64,000 nucleotides of DNA, from the NCBI RefSeq assembly GCF_949628215.1, contig NC_134311.1, positions 13,454,582 to 13,518,581 of the forward strand, in the 5' to 3' direction. This DNA comes from Phalacrocorax aristotelis. Taxonomy: Eukaryota > Chordata > Aves > Suliformes > Phalacrocoracidae. The position numbers and the translations under genes are program-made. Of the stretch, positions 27,901 through 40,641 are shown piece by piece; position 1 is the first letter of the stretch; each line of letters opens with the position of its first letter. Under the pieces are notes generated by a model that saw nothing but the letters and a program-made list of their open reading frames with translations, made no database searches and was not told where the DNA came from.

Positions 27901-30900
27901 GATCTCCAAAATCAGGAAGAGAATCAGGTTTCTATTGGATAGTACGCAGAAAAGCAACATTTTGGATGAGCTACAAAGAGCACCTAATCAAAGAGGAGAA
28001 CACAGACAAGCAACAGAGGGAACCCACTGGAAACAATGCAGCAAAATTCCTTATCCCTGGACCTGGAATTCAGAACAAGGCAGGGTGGTGGTGGTGGACT
28101 CAACAGAAACATCCATTACAAACTGCCAAGAGGAGAATGAAAATTAAAAACCTTGCATGTCATCTTCCATGGCACTATGACTAGGATACCCCACCTCAAG
28201 ATCAGCATCTACACTTGGGTAATAAATGCCCATTGCACATAACACGCCCCTTGTTATAATGCAATTGTCAGTGCAAATTGATTGCTTAACGGGGTTTTTT
28301 CACATAAAAAACCCCAAGATGCTGTCAAATGGTATCTGGTATTTTACTGAAACAAAAGTAGCATCACTACTAAAAAAAAATTGCTGATGACTAGGACTGA
28401 AGGAGGACAGCATAATCACACTCAGATGTGCGTTGCTGCATTAAGATGTGCTATATCCTATTTTAATACAAGCTTCTGCATCTATAAAGAAAGAATGCAC
28501 ACAAGAAGGCACACCACCTTTAGAGAAAGGGTGGTGTTCACAAAATGTGCTGGTTCCCAAAAAGAAACCAATGCTAAACAAGAGGGCAACATGGAGCTAA
28601 TGCATGCAAACATCACAGAAAATAGGAACAGGCAACTGCTGCTGCACCCATGAAGTACTGAGGTCACTCCTGACTGAAACTCTACCCAAGTTTGAAAGAA
28701 AACACTGTGAAATGGCTTAGTACAATACTTAGAAAATGTTTTATGATGAAAGCCTTAAGAGTTCAATGTCCTTTGTGTTTCAGAAAGAAATAAATAGTCA
28801 GGCATTTATCTCCCACACAACTGCAAGAAAGAATAAAAGGCTTTTTAGACCCTTAGCACAGCACTGCAAGAACTACGGTCCACAGGAAACTTACCCGAGG
28901 AAGACTGAAAAATTTTGTTGCGAGATAGAAAGAACCAGAGGTCATTAGCCTAAAAGATGGCTGAGGAACACCTGAACACATTAAGTCTACACACTATTAG
29001 ATGAAAGATCATCTAGAAAGGAAACCTGCAGAAAGCAAGCTGCAGCCACTCCAGACCACGATGGATTGACAAGCACCTTTTTTATTGCTTTTGTCATTTA
29101 TCACCAAGTCAGACTGAGGCAGTACCACACATGAGATACAGAAGTGCTGTGCAAAGCCTGGTATTGGGTTGCTGGCTTTAGCACTTTCTGCAGTAAGTTA
29201 TATCCTAAATAATTCAGTTTCTGGACTGAAATCTGAGATAATACTATCAACACAAAATATAGCTTCCAGCTACAAAAGTTGTGTGCATCCTCGCAAAGCT
29301 CCCTGTCCTCTCCTCTGCATCACTGATGGTGATACTGATATTTCCCTCCAAAGCACTGTCAGAGGGACGCAGGGAAGAGCATAAATTCTCCTGTACAAAA
29401 TGGATTATCCTTCAAACCCAGACAAGTTGCATCTTTCAGTGTCAGTCAATACTCCAAACATTCTCCCAACATATGTTTCATCTTGACCAGAACTGAACTA
29501 AGTTTCTGTGACAGGGTTCCTTTTGGGGAGTGTTTTTGGTGGGTTTTTTATCTTTCTGTTTTTCTGTCAAAATAGTCTTTGTTCCCAGGATGGATTCAGA
29601 GTCACATGGCTCAATCTAAGTTTTAAATGCAGCAAAGTCACATCTACTCAACAACATCTCAACCACAAATTTACAAAGCATCTCAACATCAAACACCTTA
29701 TTGTTGCACGGAAAGGCCCCGCCACTGACAAGGAACCCACTAAAGGATAAAGTGAGCAAGTCTTGAAAATTCAAACTGATTGTGGGATAGAAGCAAGATT
29801 TTACTGTGGTTTTACCTTCTTGCAGCTTTTATCTTCCGTTCAAAATGCACCAAAAGCAAGCCAAGCTCATCAGAAGGAAGAAGAACTTGTTTTGCTTTTG
29901 AACTGCAAGCATTAAGACATTCTGGGGAATCTCATACATCATTCACTTCCTTCAAAACTGAGCTGAACAGAACCAGCAGGACCAAGGATGTTCCAGCTGC
30001 CTGTCCCAACAACAGAACTAAATAGAAAGGACGAGACTTCAAGGGGATAGTTCCTTGTCCCTTTATTCCCTGCTACTATTTCCATATCCCTACAAACTCC
30101 CTATTGGTCTAACTCCCACCTTTAAACTAAAACACACCTTCCCTGCCTGACTACAATTTCTTAGAACAGTCTTTAAAAGGATTAGACTCAATTCAAAACA
30201 CATCCAGAACATCTATCCCTACACCGCTGCAGAGATGCGGTCTGAGCACCTCCAGGTTCCCCTACACCAACGAGGCACAACATAGCTTCCCCATCTCTGG
30301 GACATGCCTGTAAGAATCACACCAGCTTTATGGCTGTCTTCCTACGTCAGAGATCTATGGCATAAACATAACTCCAATTCACCATTTACATTTTATTCTG
30401 GAAAAGCTGCAGTGTTGTCAGCCAACATCTAAACCAGATTAGGAGAAATAGGGTTTTCTGTATCTTGGAATAAGTTTTGAGGTTCTCCTTAGAATACAAA
30501 GCCAATACAAAACCAGAAAACAAGGATGCTATTTCCCGAAGTCTTATTTGACTTAGTGCCTTTATATCAAGACAAGTACCCTACCTGCTCAAATGACATT
30601 TCCCTAGTAGAACGGGACACAAAACATACCAGAAAGTCCCTGACTGGGGCAGGGGTAGGGGTGTTGGTGGGGAGGGGAGCACCCGTAAATGGCTAAACAA
30701 TTCTGCTAAATTTGTGAGCCATCTTGCTTATTCCTTAAATCCCTTACATTTTAGCCTTGGCTAAAATAAACCAAACCAAGTTCACCTTAAAAAGATTTAT
30801 AGCACTAGAAATATTTGTAGCCCCCAAAATGTATAGATTCACAATTCTTCCTGCATTTTTTTAAGCCTTTATGGAAAAAGAAAAAGCACTGTGAGAAGAA

Positions 30901-33900
30901 GCGTATTTATTGGTGGCTAAAATAAATCCCAAACTCCAAATTAAAATATATGCTAGCTATTTTTAGAGTGTATGAAGTTGGTTCCTCTGTGCACTACTGA
31001 CAACTCAACTCTCTAATTCCTATACAGACCTAATCTATTTAATATTTTTCATTTTTAAGGTGCACACACACACGCACAGAAACCCAGTCATGTTGCCTCT
31101 TCCTCACCAAGCCTGAGGAAATTTAAACCCCCTCAAAACTGAAACGATCAGGCTTTGGAAAGCAAGAGCAATGTAAGAGAGTAATCGTTCATGTTACAAT
31201 CCAAATATCACTTATTCTTACACACACACACATATCAAAGGAAGTGACAGCTACAAAGAGTAAAGTGGAAAAAGAGGGTTTTTTACAAAGGGTTTACGGA
31301 AAACAAACTTGAAGGCAGGGTGGGGAAAGAAAGAAAAAGTAAACCACAGTTGCAAAACCCTGGTTGACTGAGATTACAATAAATATATGCACAAAAGCTT
31401 AATATAATGACATCTTCAGACCCAGCTGGACACCTAATCCACATGGGAAGACTACTGCCTTCCCTGTAAAATTTCAGTTATAAAAACACCTTGCCAATCT
31501 AGCAGGAGAGCTGCAGTTCTCCCCAGGAGTACCTCCTGTCCCATAAAAAGTGCTGCAGTGGCATGGCCCTGCACTGGAAAGGGAAACAATATCTTACTTT
31601 AAACAGAGGGATGAGATCCAGGACACTCTGTGCCTTGTACAGAGAGCATCAGAGTATCTCTTCTATGCATTTTCAGAGTCCACAGGAAGAAAAGAGCAGG
31701 CCCACTTATCTTGGCCTGCCCAGCCAGAAATGTGTTAAGATTCCATTATAATTTCTTGTGCTTTTGCTACACAGCCATGTAAGCCACATGGGCAAGTGCG
31801 AGTCTGCTGAGCAGTTCATAAGTTCACCAGAGAACTCCACAGACCTGACCATTCACATATAGAAAATGCCATCTTCCAAGGGTCAAAAGCACTATCACAA
31901 AACTCAAATCCAGGTCATTTAGGCCACACAACTACTTAAAACAATGACAGGCAGGAGCTTTCTCCACACAAGCCCCCCACCCCCACCCACCCCCTTTCTT
32001 TAACTGATGGAGTCTTATCAATATTCTCAGTTCCCTTCAAAGTTTGGAAACCTTCTGTTCTGATCAAGACCTGCTTCAGGAAAGGTCAACACAAAGACAT
32101 CAGGAGACTGGAAATCGACAGGTTTGGAACAGAAACCATTGCAAATTCACCCAGAAAAAGGCCCCTCAACGGCTTCATTTCAAAACCTGTAGGTGGTTTG
32201 TCAAAAGGACTCCAAACAAAGACAACGTCAGCTCAGCTGCAAATACACCCCCATTCCTAGTCTCTCTGGGGAGAAGAAAAAGGAGACAGTGATTAGCTAC
32301 CAGGTTTCTCCAGTCTACTGCAAACATTTCCTTCACCAAAACCTGGGGGAGCTGTTTCGGTTTTTTAATCAGCCTGGCACTCCTGGAGATCAACCTTTTA
32401 TTACTTTCTAAAGAACAATGATCAAACTCCATTAGTTAAAGCAGGTAATTATTAAACAGAATTTGCTTAAAATATCAGTCAAGAAATATTAGCATTTATT
32501 AAATAACTTGAAAAGAACAAGCTGCCAAGCTATTCAACAAGGTACAAAGGTGTATACATGGCTGTCAAAAGTGGCAACCATCAGCAAATGACCCATCAGG
32601 TATTTTTGAAATCTGTTGTTTAGCAGTTAAGTTGTGGGAAAAGACAAACATGACACTGAACATAGCTGGTTGAAAATAGGCAAACAAACAAAAATCAGTT
32701 CTTCACCCAAAGGAGACACTGCTGTGCCAGGTGATGTTACAGGTTTTTTTCCCCTTACCCTCTAAGCAGGGAATGCTACAGCTAATGAAGACTAGAAGAC
32801 TGAGTATTTTCCTCTCTCTCATTACCCCTCACACACCCGATTTGTTTGGGGTGGAGGTTTCAGATGTAGGCTTAAAAGAGAGATCTTAACAGTGCAGCTT
32901 GGAAGCTCTCATTAGATAGTGGTGCTAACGATCCTTACCCTAAATTCAGCCTGAGAAGCCAAAGAGGAAAAACAATCCCAGACCACAAACTGTTAACACA
33001 GTTTTCAAACTAGGAAAAGACCCTAAATTCAAGTTCGAGCTCTGCACTACCTTTATGTATGTAGTACGTAGAATAAAATAAAAAAAAGTGAGACATCCCA
33101 CATGAAAGCCTTTCACATTTTCCTACCTGTTAACACACCAAAGCCGCTCAGCTCTTCAGATAACAAAACTGGCACCTGACTGCCCACTTTTGTGGAAACT
33201 CCAATAACTTGCTTTTTTTAAGGCAATGATAAGATAAAGGCTACAGAAGACTTGCTTTGTGAATTTTCACAAGTTAAGAAATTTTCACTCGAGTTTGGGA
33301 CTTTTTTGCTGCTAGGGTAGGCAGTAACTTTCTGCTACGCAGATAGAATGACACATCTCCCAGCAAAGTTTTAAGCAAATATAAAACTGTTCTTGCAAGA
33401 CTTTTTTTTGCACCACTGAGGAACACGACTTCCACCCAATCCCACACCCTCCTCAACGACAACAGCGACAAAATGCTGGAGCTACTTCAAGCACTGCAGG
33501 GTACTTGCTCTACACCACAGCTGACCGGCCCTGATACCACCCCAACAACAGGTTCTTGTACAGCCCTACTCCTCTAGATGTGGTCTTGGAGATGCAACCC
33601 AAGCCAGCTGGGCTGCATACGCTCAAGAAGACATCAAAGTGTTGCTTTGTTTTGGTTTTTTTTTTTTTTTAAACAGGACACAGGGAACCCCTCTTTTCCC
33701 TATGACACTGTTCGGATTCACTGCATCAGAACAAGCCATAATTCAGTCACCTCCAGGAACCTCGGCTGCCACAGCAGCCGGCGGGGAGACCCAGCTATTC
33801 CTTCTCCTCTCCCTGGCATCAGCCCAGGTTTGAAAGGTTCAAATTCCAGGCAGGTTGTGGCTCCTCTAAGCCATCGAACTTTTTGGCAGATAAGGGCACC

Positions 33901-34063
33901 CCGGGACGGCTCCGCTGGGAGCCACCGACCACCCCGGCAGAGCCTGCCAGGCTGGTGGGTGGTTCACAGCAGATCCGTGTGGGGTGGGCAGGGGCAGTAC
34001 TGGATCAGGGCAAGCACCCGCGTTGCCGCACAGGAGTGTGCAGTGCCACCCCTCCGATTTTTC

Positions 34064-34525
34064 ATTATTATTGTTAGAAATGTATCATTATTCTTAGTTT
34101 TAGCGTTCCTTCCTTTAGTTTTAGCGTTCCTTCCTTTAGTTTTAGCGTTCCTTCCTTTAGTTTTAGCGTTCCTTATTAGAAATGTTATTGCTAGAATGGT
34201 TCTTACTATTGTTAGAATGTATTATTATAGAATTTGCTATGAATAGCAAAATTTTTAGTATTGTTGTTGTTTGACCTTTTTATTATTGGCACGTATTATT
34301 ACCAAGAGTAGAATTTTTAGCATTATTGCTGGTTTTAGACTTTTTTTTTAAGAATTTATAATTATTATTAGAATTTTTAGTAGTACTGTTGTACTGTTGT
34401 TAGGCTTTATTATTAGGGTTTATTATTCTGACTAGAATTTTTATTACTACCATTGCTATATTTTAGCAGAATATATTATTTTTGCTGTTGGAATTTGTTG
34501 TTAGCAGCAGTAGTAGCGGCACCGT
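34064..34525. repeat. AT-rich degenerate TTATTATTAG-type simple repeat block
   Basis: About 460 bp is built from decayed variants of TTATTATTAGAATTTTTAG and TTGTTGTTAG words, and it encloses the 21-bp minisatellite. It ends abruptly at the CpG island near 34530. It looks like an old tandem array derived from TAG/TTA words. No coding signal is seen. Confidence 0.75.
34094..34174. repeat. 21-bp minisatellite, about 3.9 copies
   Basis: There are four consecutive copies of a unit starting TTAGTTTTAGCGTTCCTTCC; copies begin at 34094, 34115, 34136 and 34157, and the last is cut after 18 bases. The copies are identical to one another, so the array is young or kept homogeneous. Because 21 is divisible by 3, it creates a spurious repetitive ORF on the plus strand (LPLVLAF repeats). 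It lies about 0.5 kb inside DGKQ intron 1. Confidence 0.95.
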
Positions 34526-34529
34526 CAGA

Positions 34530-35185
34530 AACGATGTAATGCCCCCGCACCCCCGGGACGCGGCGGCCGTTCCCAGCCGGTCCGGCACCGTCGACACCCG
34601 CCGCGGCCTGCCCGGCTCTCCGCACCCCCCGGGCCCGGCCCGTCGCCCACTCCGGCTCCCCGCTACCCCTGGCCGCCCTTACCCTCGCACTGGTAGCCGG
34701 CCAGCCCCCAGATGAAGTCGGTGCAGTAGTGGCAGAAGGTGGGCTTGGTGAGGGTCACCCTGCGAAAGCCGTGGCCCGGCGCGCTGCTCCCCCCTGCCGC
34801 CGCCGCCGCCACCAGCGCGGCACGGCCCCGCCCGCCCAGCACTGGGCTGGAGGCCGGGCTGCCGCCGCGCAGCGAGCGCATCCCCTCCGCCATGCCCGCT
34901 CCTCGCGGCGCGGCACCGGCCGCCGCTCGCCTTCGCTTCCGCCCGCGGCGGCTCGGGGCGGGCGGGGGCGGTGCCCCGGCAGGGCCTCGGCAGGCGGCGC
35001 CGCGCTGCCCCCTGCCGGCCGCGCCGCGGCACCGCGCAGCCCTCGCCGCGGGGCGGCACAGCCATCCCGCCGCCGCCTCGAGGGCCGGCCGCCGTCCCGC
35101 GGGCCGTCGCCGTTCCGCCCCTGGCCCGGCGTTCTTGCTGCGGGCTCGGCTTCCCCTGAGGGGTCCCCGCTCCCGGCAGGTGCGA
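34530..35185 (-). promoter_or_regulatory. DGKQ: CpG island promoter of DGKQ
   Basis: This block is strongly GC-rich and dense in CpG, unlike the AT-rich flanks. It covers DGKQ exon 1 and about 290 bp upstream of the start codon. There are clustered GGGCGG-type Sp1 boxes at about 34955-34971 and no obvious TATA box, which fits a dispersed CpG-island promoter. The upstream edge is cut by a CR1 fragment starting near 35186. The transcription start cannot be placed from sequence alone. Confidence 0.8.
34683..34893 (-). CDS. DGKQ: Diacylglycerol kinase theta, first coding exon (partial gene)
   Basis: DGK theta phosphorylates diacylglycerol to phosphatidic acid, ending DAG signalling; C1 domains target it to membranes. 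This exon encodes residues 1-70 plus the first base of codon 71. The start MAEGMRSL has a good context (G at -3, G at +4); another ATG lies at codon 5. The N-terminus is a Ser/Gly/Ala-rich low-complexity leader containing SPASSPVLG, as I recall for mammalian DGKQ. From His41 it enters the first C1 domain: H41, C54, C57 and C69 are in place, and the core [20 protein letters not shown] is close to what I remember of the mammalian protein. The exon ends at a GTAAGG donor in phase 1, and the split codon is completed as Val by the exon at 10224-10303. The family assignment is very likely because both exons match in order, phase and spacing. The UTR start is unknown. Confidence 0.94.
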
Positions 35186-36089
35186 ATGAGGGGACTGAGA
35201 GCGCCCTCAGCAAGTTTGCAGATGACACCAACTTGGGCGGGAGCGTTGATCTGCTCGAGGGTAGGAAGGCTCTGCAGAGGGACCTGGACAGGATGGATTG
35301 ATGGGCCGAGGTCAGCTGTAAGAGGTTCAACAAGGCCAAGTGCCGGGTCCTGCACTTGGGTCACAACAACCCCAGGCAACGCTACAGGCTTGGGGAAGAG
35401 TGGCTGGAGAGCTGCCCAGCAGAGAAGGACCTGGGGCTGTTGGTTGACAGCTGGCTGAACATGAGCCAGCAGTGCCCAGGTGGCCAAGAAGGCCAGCAGC
35501 ATCCTGGCTTGTATCAAGAATAGTGTGGCCAGCAGGAGCAGGGCAGCGATTGTGCCCCTGTAATTGGCACTAGTAAGGCCACACCTTGAACACTGTGTTC
35601 AGTTTTGGGCCCCTCAGGACAAGAAGGACATTGTGCTGGAGTGAGTCCAGAGAAGAGCAGTGGAGCTGGTGAAGGGTCTGGGAACAGGTCTTATGAGGAG
35701 CGGCTGAGGGAGCTGAAGTTGTTTAGTCTGGAATGAGGAGGCCGAGGGGAGACCCTATTGCTAGAGCTACCTGAAAGGAGGTTGTAGCGAAGTGGGTGTT
35801 GGTCTCTTCTCCCAAGTTACTAGTGATAGGACGAGAGCAAATGGCTTCAAGTTGCACCAGGGGAGTTTAGGTTGGATATTAGGAAAAATTTCTTCACTGA
35901 AAGGGTTGTCAAGCATTGGAACAGGCTGCCCAGAGAGGTGGTGAAGTCACCGTCCCTGGAGGTGCTAAAAAAAGTATAGGCATGACACCTCAGGGCATGG
36001 TTTAGGAGGCCTGGTGGTGTTGGGTTGGCGGTTGGACTTGATGATCCTAGAGGTCTTTTCCAACCTTAACAATTCCATGAATCTATGAA
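35186..36089 (+). mobile_element. CR1 LINE fragment abutting the DGKQ CpG island
   Basis: This plus-strand 5'-truncated CR1 is about 0.9 kb. It begins within the RT region ([16 protein letters not shown], then [20 protein letters not shown] in shifted frames) and continues through the 3' region (GAACAGGCTGCCCAGAGAGG) to a tail of ATTCCATGAATCTATGA. Its 5' end meets the GC-rich DGKQ promoter DNA with no visible spacer. Several frame breaks make it non-functional. Its transcription direction is opposite to that of DGKQ. Confidence 0.92.
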
Positions 36090-37404
36090 CTACGGGTGGG
36101 GCACAGAGGTGCAGGTGAGCATGGGGGAAGAAGGTGGGATGGTGTCAAAAAATGGGCTTCTTCGCGGCTGCGCGGGGGGTAACATGCCTTAGAGGGACGG
36201 GTGTATGTCAGTGCCCCGCTCCCTGCCAGTGCCTTGCCATCAGTGGCAAAGCCAGAGGAAGAAACATTGAGGCAGGGAAGAAAGACCTGCTTGTGAGAAG
36301 AGCTCATCACAAACAGGGAGTGGGTTCAGTTTGTAACTTAAAACCGTGAAGCTTGAAAAGACCTCCAGTTTACTCTCAGTTACTATGACATGAAACTGGA
36401 TAGTTTTGCTACCCCAGCCTCATCCGATTTTGGAGTGTGCAAAGCCCCAGTCCAAGAAGTTTTCTCACAATATGTTATGAGAAGAGGGTTTGCTGTAGAT
36501 TTTGCTTTCTACTCTCAACATCTCTGCCTTTATTAGAAAAGATTCTACCTAGTAGTCTCTCTCCACAGTAACACTTTTTTTTTCTTGTCCTTCATGTTCA
36601 CCTTCTTATTGCTAGTTTTGAAAATATTTACACACTGGAATGTTTCCGTGTTGCTAGTCTCCTCCTCTGCTTCTGAAATGCCTTTGTTTCTTTGTTGTTA
36701 CATTAGGCAAAGTGTCATGGCTGGAGTAGGCTGGGATGAGAAAGAAAGCTATGCCTTTGGATTTTGTGTATATAGATGCATGCTGTCCATATCTCCACTT
36801 GTCTGATTGGGTCCTAGATCTCAGCTTTGTATTAAGTGAGAATCTCCACTGAGCTCCCTGAAATGATGTCCAGGTACCTTCATTAAGCCATGACAAGCAA
36901 GGAAAACATAGTTTAGATTTTCATCCCAGACTTTTTGTATTTTGTAGTACAATTATTTGTATTTTGGGGGAAAGGTTTAATAAACCATCCTATCATCTTG
37001 TAGACCAACACTGAAATCCTTCTAAAATTTCTTGGCATCTTCCAGTTGCTACTAATCTTACATTACTCCAAATTGTTAATATGAATGTATTTATGACCAG
37101 AAGCAAGAAGGATTTGACCAGTTCAAACAGAAACAGTAAAAATAACTTAGAGACTAAAGAAAGTATGGTATGTTTTGTTATGGTTGGAGAGCGAGCAGTT
37201 AAGATACAAAAGCTTTTAAATATTTCTAATTGCTCCTACAAACATGATTTAGAAAACATACCTAAAATACTATAGGGCTTTATGGAGTCCCAAATATATA
37301 GGAGAATGGTAAAGAGGGAAGCAGTTAGAAACCCTTTCCCTTAAAGACGTGTGCCTGCTGAATACAATGAATGAGTCAAAGCACATAATGACAGGTCTCA
37401 TCTT

Positions 37405-38640
37405 CCACAAACTCAGTGCCACTTTGGTCTTTGTGAAGATAATAGAGCAAGGCCTCTTGGGATATGTTTCTGGGCACATGGAGGACAAGACAATGATTAG
37501 GGACAGCCAGTATGGACTTGCCATGGCTCAGTGATGCCTGACCAGCCTGATTGCCTTCCATGACAAAATGGGTAGATCTGTGTAGGCAGGGAGGCCGGTG
37601 GAACCTTGACTTCAGCAAGGTTTATGACATGGTCTCCCACAATATTCTCATATGCAAGCTGGAATATTGTGATCCAGCATGGGTCAACAATTAGATGGGT
37701 AAAAACTGTTTGAATAGTTGGGCTCAGCAGGTAGCAGTTAATGGGTAATACTTGAGCTCTGCCTGGAGGCTGGTAACAAGAGGAGTACTGCAGGGATCTC
37801 TCCTGGGACCTGTCATGTTTAGGGTCTTTATCAACAACATGGAGAAGGTGACGGAGAGCACTGTTGTCAGGGTTGCACATGACACCAAACTGGGGAGAAC
37901 AGTCATTACACTGCCATCCAGAGGGACCTGGACAGGTGGGAGAACTGAACAGATGGGCAGGGGGGCAGTGCTATGGAAAAGGTCCCCGGTGTCTTCGCTG
38001 ACAATGAGGTGATATGCGCCAGCTGTGCACTCTGTCAACCACCAGGGTAAACAGCATCCTAGGCTGTTCAGGAGAACAGCTAGTAGACTGAAAGGATTTT
38101 CCCTGTCTCCTCAGCACTCATTAAAGTATTGCATACATTTGTGAGCCCCAATACAGGAAGCACATTGACAAACTGGAGCAAGATCAGTGGAGCCACCAGG
38201 ATGGTCACGGGCTGGAACACTTATCCTGTGAGGAGAGGCTGGGGGACCAGGACTTACTCATCTTGAAGAAGAGACAGCTTCAGGGGCTCCTCATAGCATC
38301 CCCTTAGCACAGACACAGATGTTTTCAAGAAAATGGAGCAAGGCTTTTTACAGTGGTGCATGCTGGGAGGACAAGAGACAAAGGGCAGAACTTCAAACAA
38401 GGCATTCGGGCCAGATATAAGGAGAAACCATTTCACCCTAAAGGCAGCCAAGCAGAGGAGCAGGTTACCTGGAGAGCTTCTGCCATCTCCATCCTTGGAA
38501 TTTTTCAAGACATGACTGGATAAGCCATGACCAACCCAGTCTGACGTCATGGGTGACCCAGATTTGAGCAGGAAAATTAGAGTATGTGACCTCCTGGGGT
38601 CCCTTCAAACATGAATTATCCCATGACCCTGTGATTCAAA
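37405..38640 (+). mobile_element. Old CR1 LINE fragment (RT to 3' end)
   Basis: This is a degraded plus-strand CR1 of about 1.2 kb. Recognisable RT pieces occur in changing frames: VKIIEQGLLGYVSGHMEDK, QGSLLGPVMFRVFINNMEKV, and AHDTKLGRT in place of the FADDTKLG catalytic motif. The 3' end near 38600 reads GGGTCCCTTCAAACATG and is followed by a weak octamer-like tail. It is more diverged than the other copies. The start is uncertain and could reach about 37340. Confidence 0.82.
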
Positions 38641-40597
38641 ATGCAACACCTAGCCATTTCAAATATGAATGGACCTCAACATACACACAAATACTCTCTC
38701 TTTTAGAGATCTGGCTATGTTGTCAGTTGCTACAAGCTGATATAGTTCCTTGAGTTTTATCTCTGTGCACCAGCTGAGAGTGCAGACGTTCACAGAGGAC
38801 ACCTGAATTCAAAGAGACTACAGGTACTTTTACATTCCTGTTGAACATGGAGAAAGGGAAACTGAAACTAACAAAAGCAGTCTGTCATGCTGTTGTCTGC
38901 TTGCCTCAACTCCCACATAGTCTATTTCAGTGCTTTGAAACAGAGTTTGACTATATCATGCCAAAAATTGTATTTAGATTCAAAGTGCCAGTGGATTTTT
39001 AGATGGAGTTAAGTGCTGTTTGCCAGATTTGTTCTTGGGGACATTCCTCCTTGTTTAGGAGAGGAAGCCCCTTCCCTATGTGCGTAGCCCATGTTGTATT
39101 CTCAAGACCTCTTGTCTTGTTCTCTTCAAGAACTTGTCTACAAAGCATCTTGCCTCACCTGTTCCATTGGCCTGTCCTGCCTTTCTTTTCTACATAGACT
39201 GTCCTCTTGAACTGCCTTTCTTTCATATGGATCCAGTAGTACTTCCCCTCTCAAGAGACAGAGGCCCGAGGGTTGGAAAGCTGAAGCTCATGTGGACAAA
39301 TTTTTCCTGTGATTGGGGAAAAGCATTATAAGGGCATCAGAATTTGTCCCGGTTTCAAAAGCCTGAGGAAGTAATCAATACATCCTTTTATAGCAATGTG
39401 AAAGTGCATTCAATTAACAAATAATTCATAAACGTTACTGCATCATCTGCCAATGCAGGCTAGTCACAGGGTTTCCTTCCTAGAAGTAACCTGTGGCATG
39501 GTAGTTTTTACTGTTAAGGTGTAAATGAACATGTGAGATTTTGGCTATTTTTTCATATCTGGCTCCTCAGATACATATTTGTATGCTGTAACACATAGGT
39601 ATGTGTGACCTATACTTGTTGTGCTTTAACTTCCCTTCTTTATCTCTAAGCAACCAGTCAAAACAACCTAAACCGTCTGATGATTGCCTTCAAATGAGTC
39701 TGCCACTGCCTCTGCTACCAGCAGCCACGGAACATGGCAGCAGTTGAAGCCATCCTTTCCATTTCACATGTGTAGCAGGGAAGCGGTCCCAGACAGTAGA
39801 AAAGAGTGAGGTAAAGAATTATTATCAGAGCTATTGCTCTCACATTTATAAATGTGATAGCTCAATAGAGGGATTTTATATCAGTTCCTGACTCACAGCT
39901 GGTCATCTTAACTCCAAGTTTTCTACTGCCTTTATGCCTGCACTCAGGATACTCATCCAAAAACAGAAGAATGATAAGATAGCTGGAAGCAAATCCAGCT
40001 TTTGGAAGTGATTTCAGCTTTTGGGGTTGGGGGGTTTGCCTGGTTTTTGTGGTTTTTTTTTAAGCTATCACAAGTGTTATTTATAAGGAGGGCATATGCT
40101 GATCTTTATAAAGCAGTGATAGTTAAAGTCCTTTTGAAGAAGAAACAGCAATTTGCATGAGCCAAAGAGGATAAAGTTATGCAACTAGCATAACTGTCTG
40201 CAGTCTCACAATGGCAGGAACATGTGCAACTAAAAAGAAAAAAGCAGCTGCCTGTTTTCGAAGCGTCAAACCAGAAAACCAGCCAGACGAAACAGTTTGA
40301 GGTGGCTGGATCATACATAGCAAAGCATGCAAAAGGACTGCTGCTGGTCAGGGTCACAGACCTAGTGATGTGAAGCTGAAACTTAATATATTTATATGAA
40401 GTTGGGCAAGTACTATTTGTCTCCAACAGTTCTGCTGGGACAGAATTATCACTCGTTTTAAGCAGCAGCATGTTCTTGGCTGGCAGCTCACTATGGTAAA
40501 GGTGTGCTAGGTTCTCTGGATCAGGCTATCTGTGTGATAATTGACAGAGGTCAAAGGATTGCCTTTGTTGAATATTGCTTAGTGGGTCTTCCAGTCT

Positions 40598-40641
40598 TTA
40601 TATATATATATGTTTTTATATAAATGTATAGGTATATATAA
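40598..40641. repeat. TA-rich microsatellite
   Basis: A (TA)n tract is interrupted by TGTTTTTATATAAATG and followed by more TATATATA. It is simple sequence with no other feature. A similar TATATTATATTATATG tract lies near 43080-43105. Confidence 0.85.

Larger units (their letters stand above)
10304..34682 (-). other. DGKQ: DGKQ intron 1 (24.4 kb)
   Basis: This non-coding interval lies between the two DGKQ coding exons, bounded by a GTAAGG donor and a CACAG acceptor. It holds a CR1 fragment (about 20846-21920), a solo LTR (19420-20000), a 21-bp minisatellite (34094-34174) within an AT-rich block, and scattered homopolymer runs, for example poly-A near 17620 and poly-T near 33660. Short ORFs here on either strand show no recognisable domains and read as chance. 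I saw nothing else to support a gene. An alternative internal exon cannot be excluded without transcript data. Confidence 0.85.

Noticed and set aside
33578-34246. 222-codon plus-strand frame with LPLVLAF repeats
   Set aside because: The repeats are the 21-bp minisatellite translated in one frame. The rest has no domain and lies antisense in a DGKQ intron.
34739-35458. Long plus-strand frame joining the DGKQ island to CR1
   Set aside because: It is antisense to DGKQ exon 1 and reads GC-rich promoter DNA and then out-of-frame CR1. It is a composition artefact.
34663-35517. 284-codon minus-strand frame with an apparent N-terminal extension of DGKQ
   Set aside because: The upstream part is antisense CR1 and promoter DNA. 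The DGKQ-like sequence begins at the ATG at 34893, which has a good start context and fits the family's usual N-terminus.
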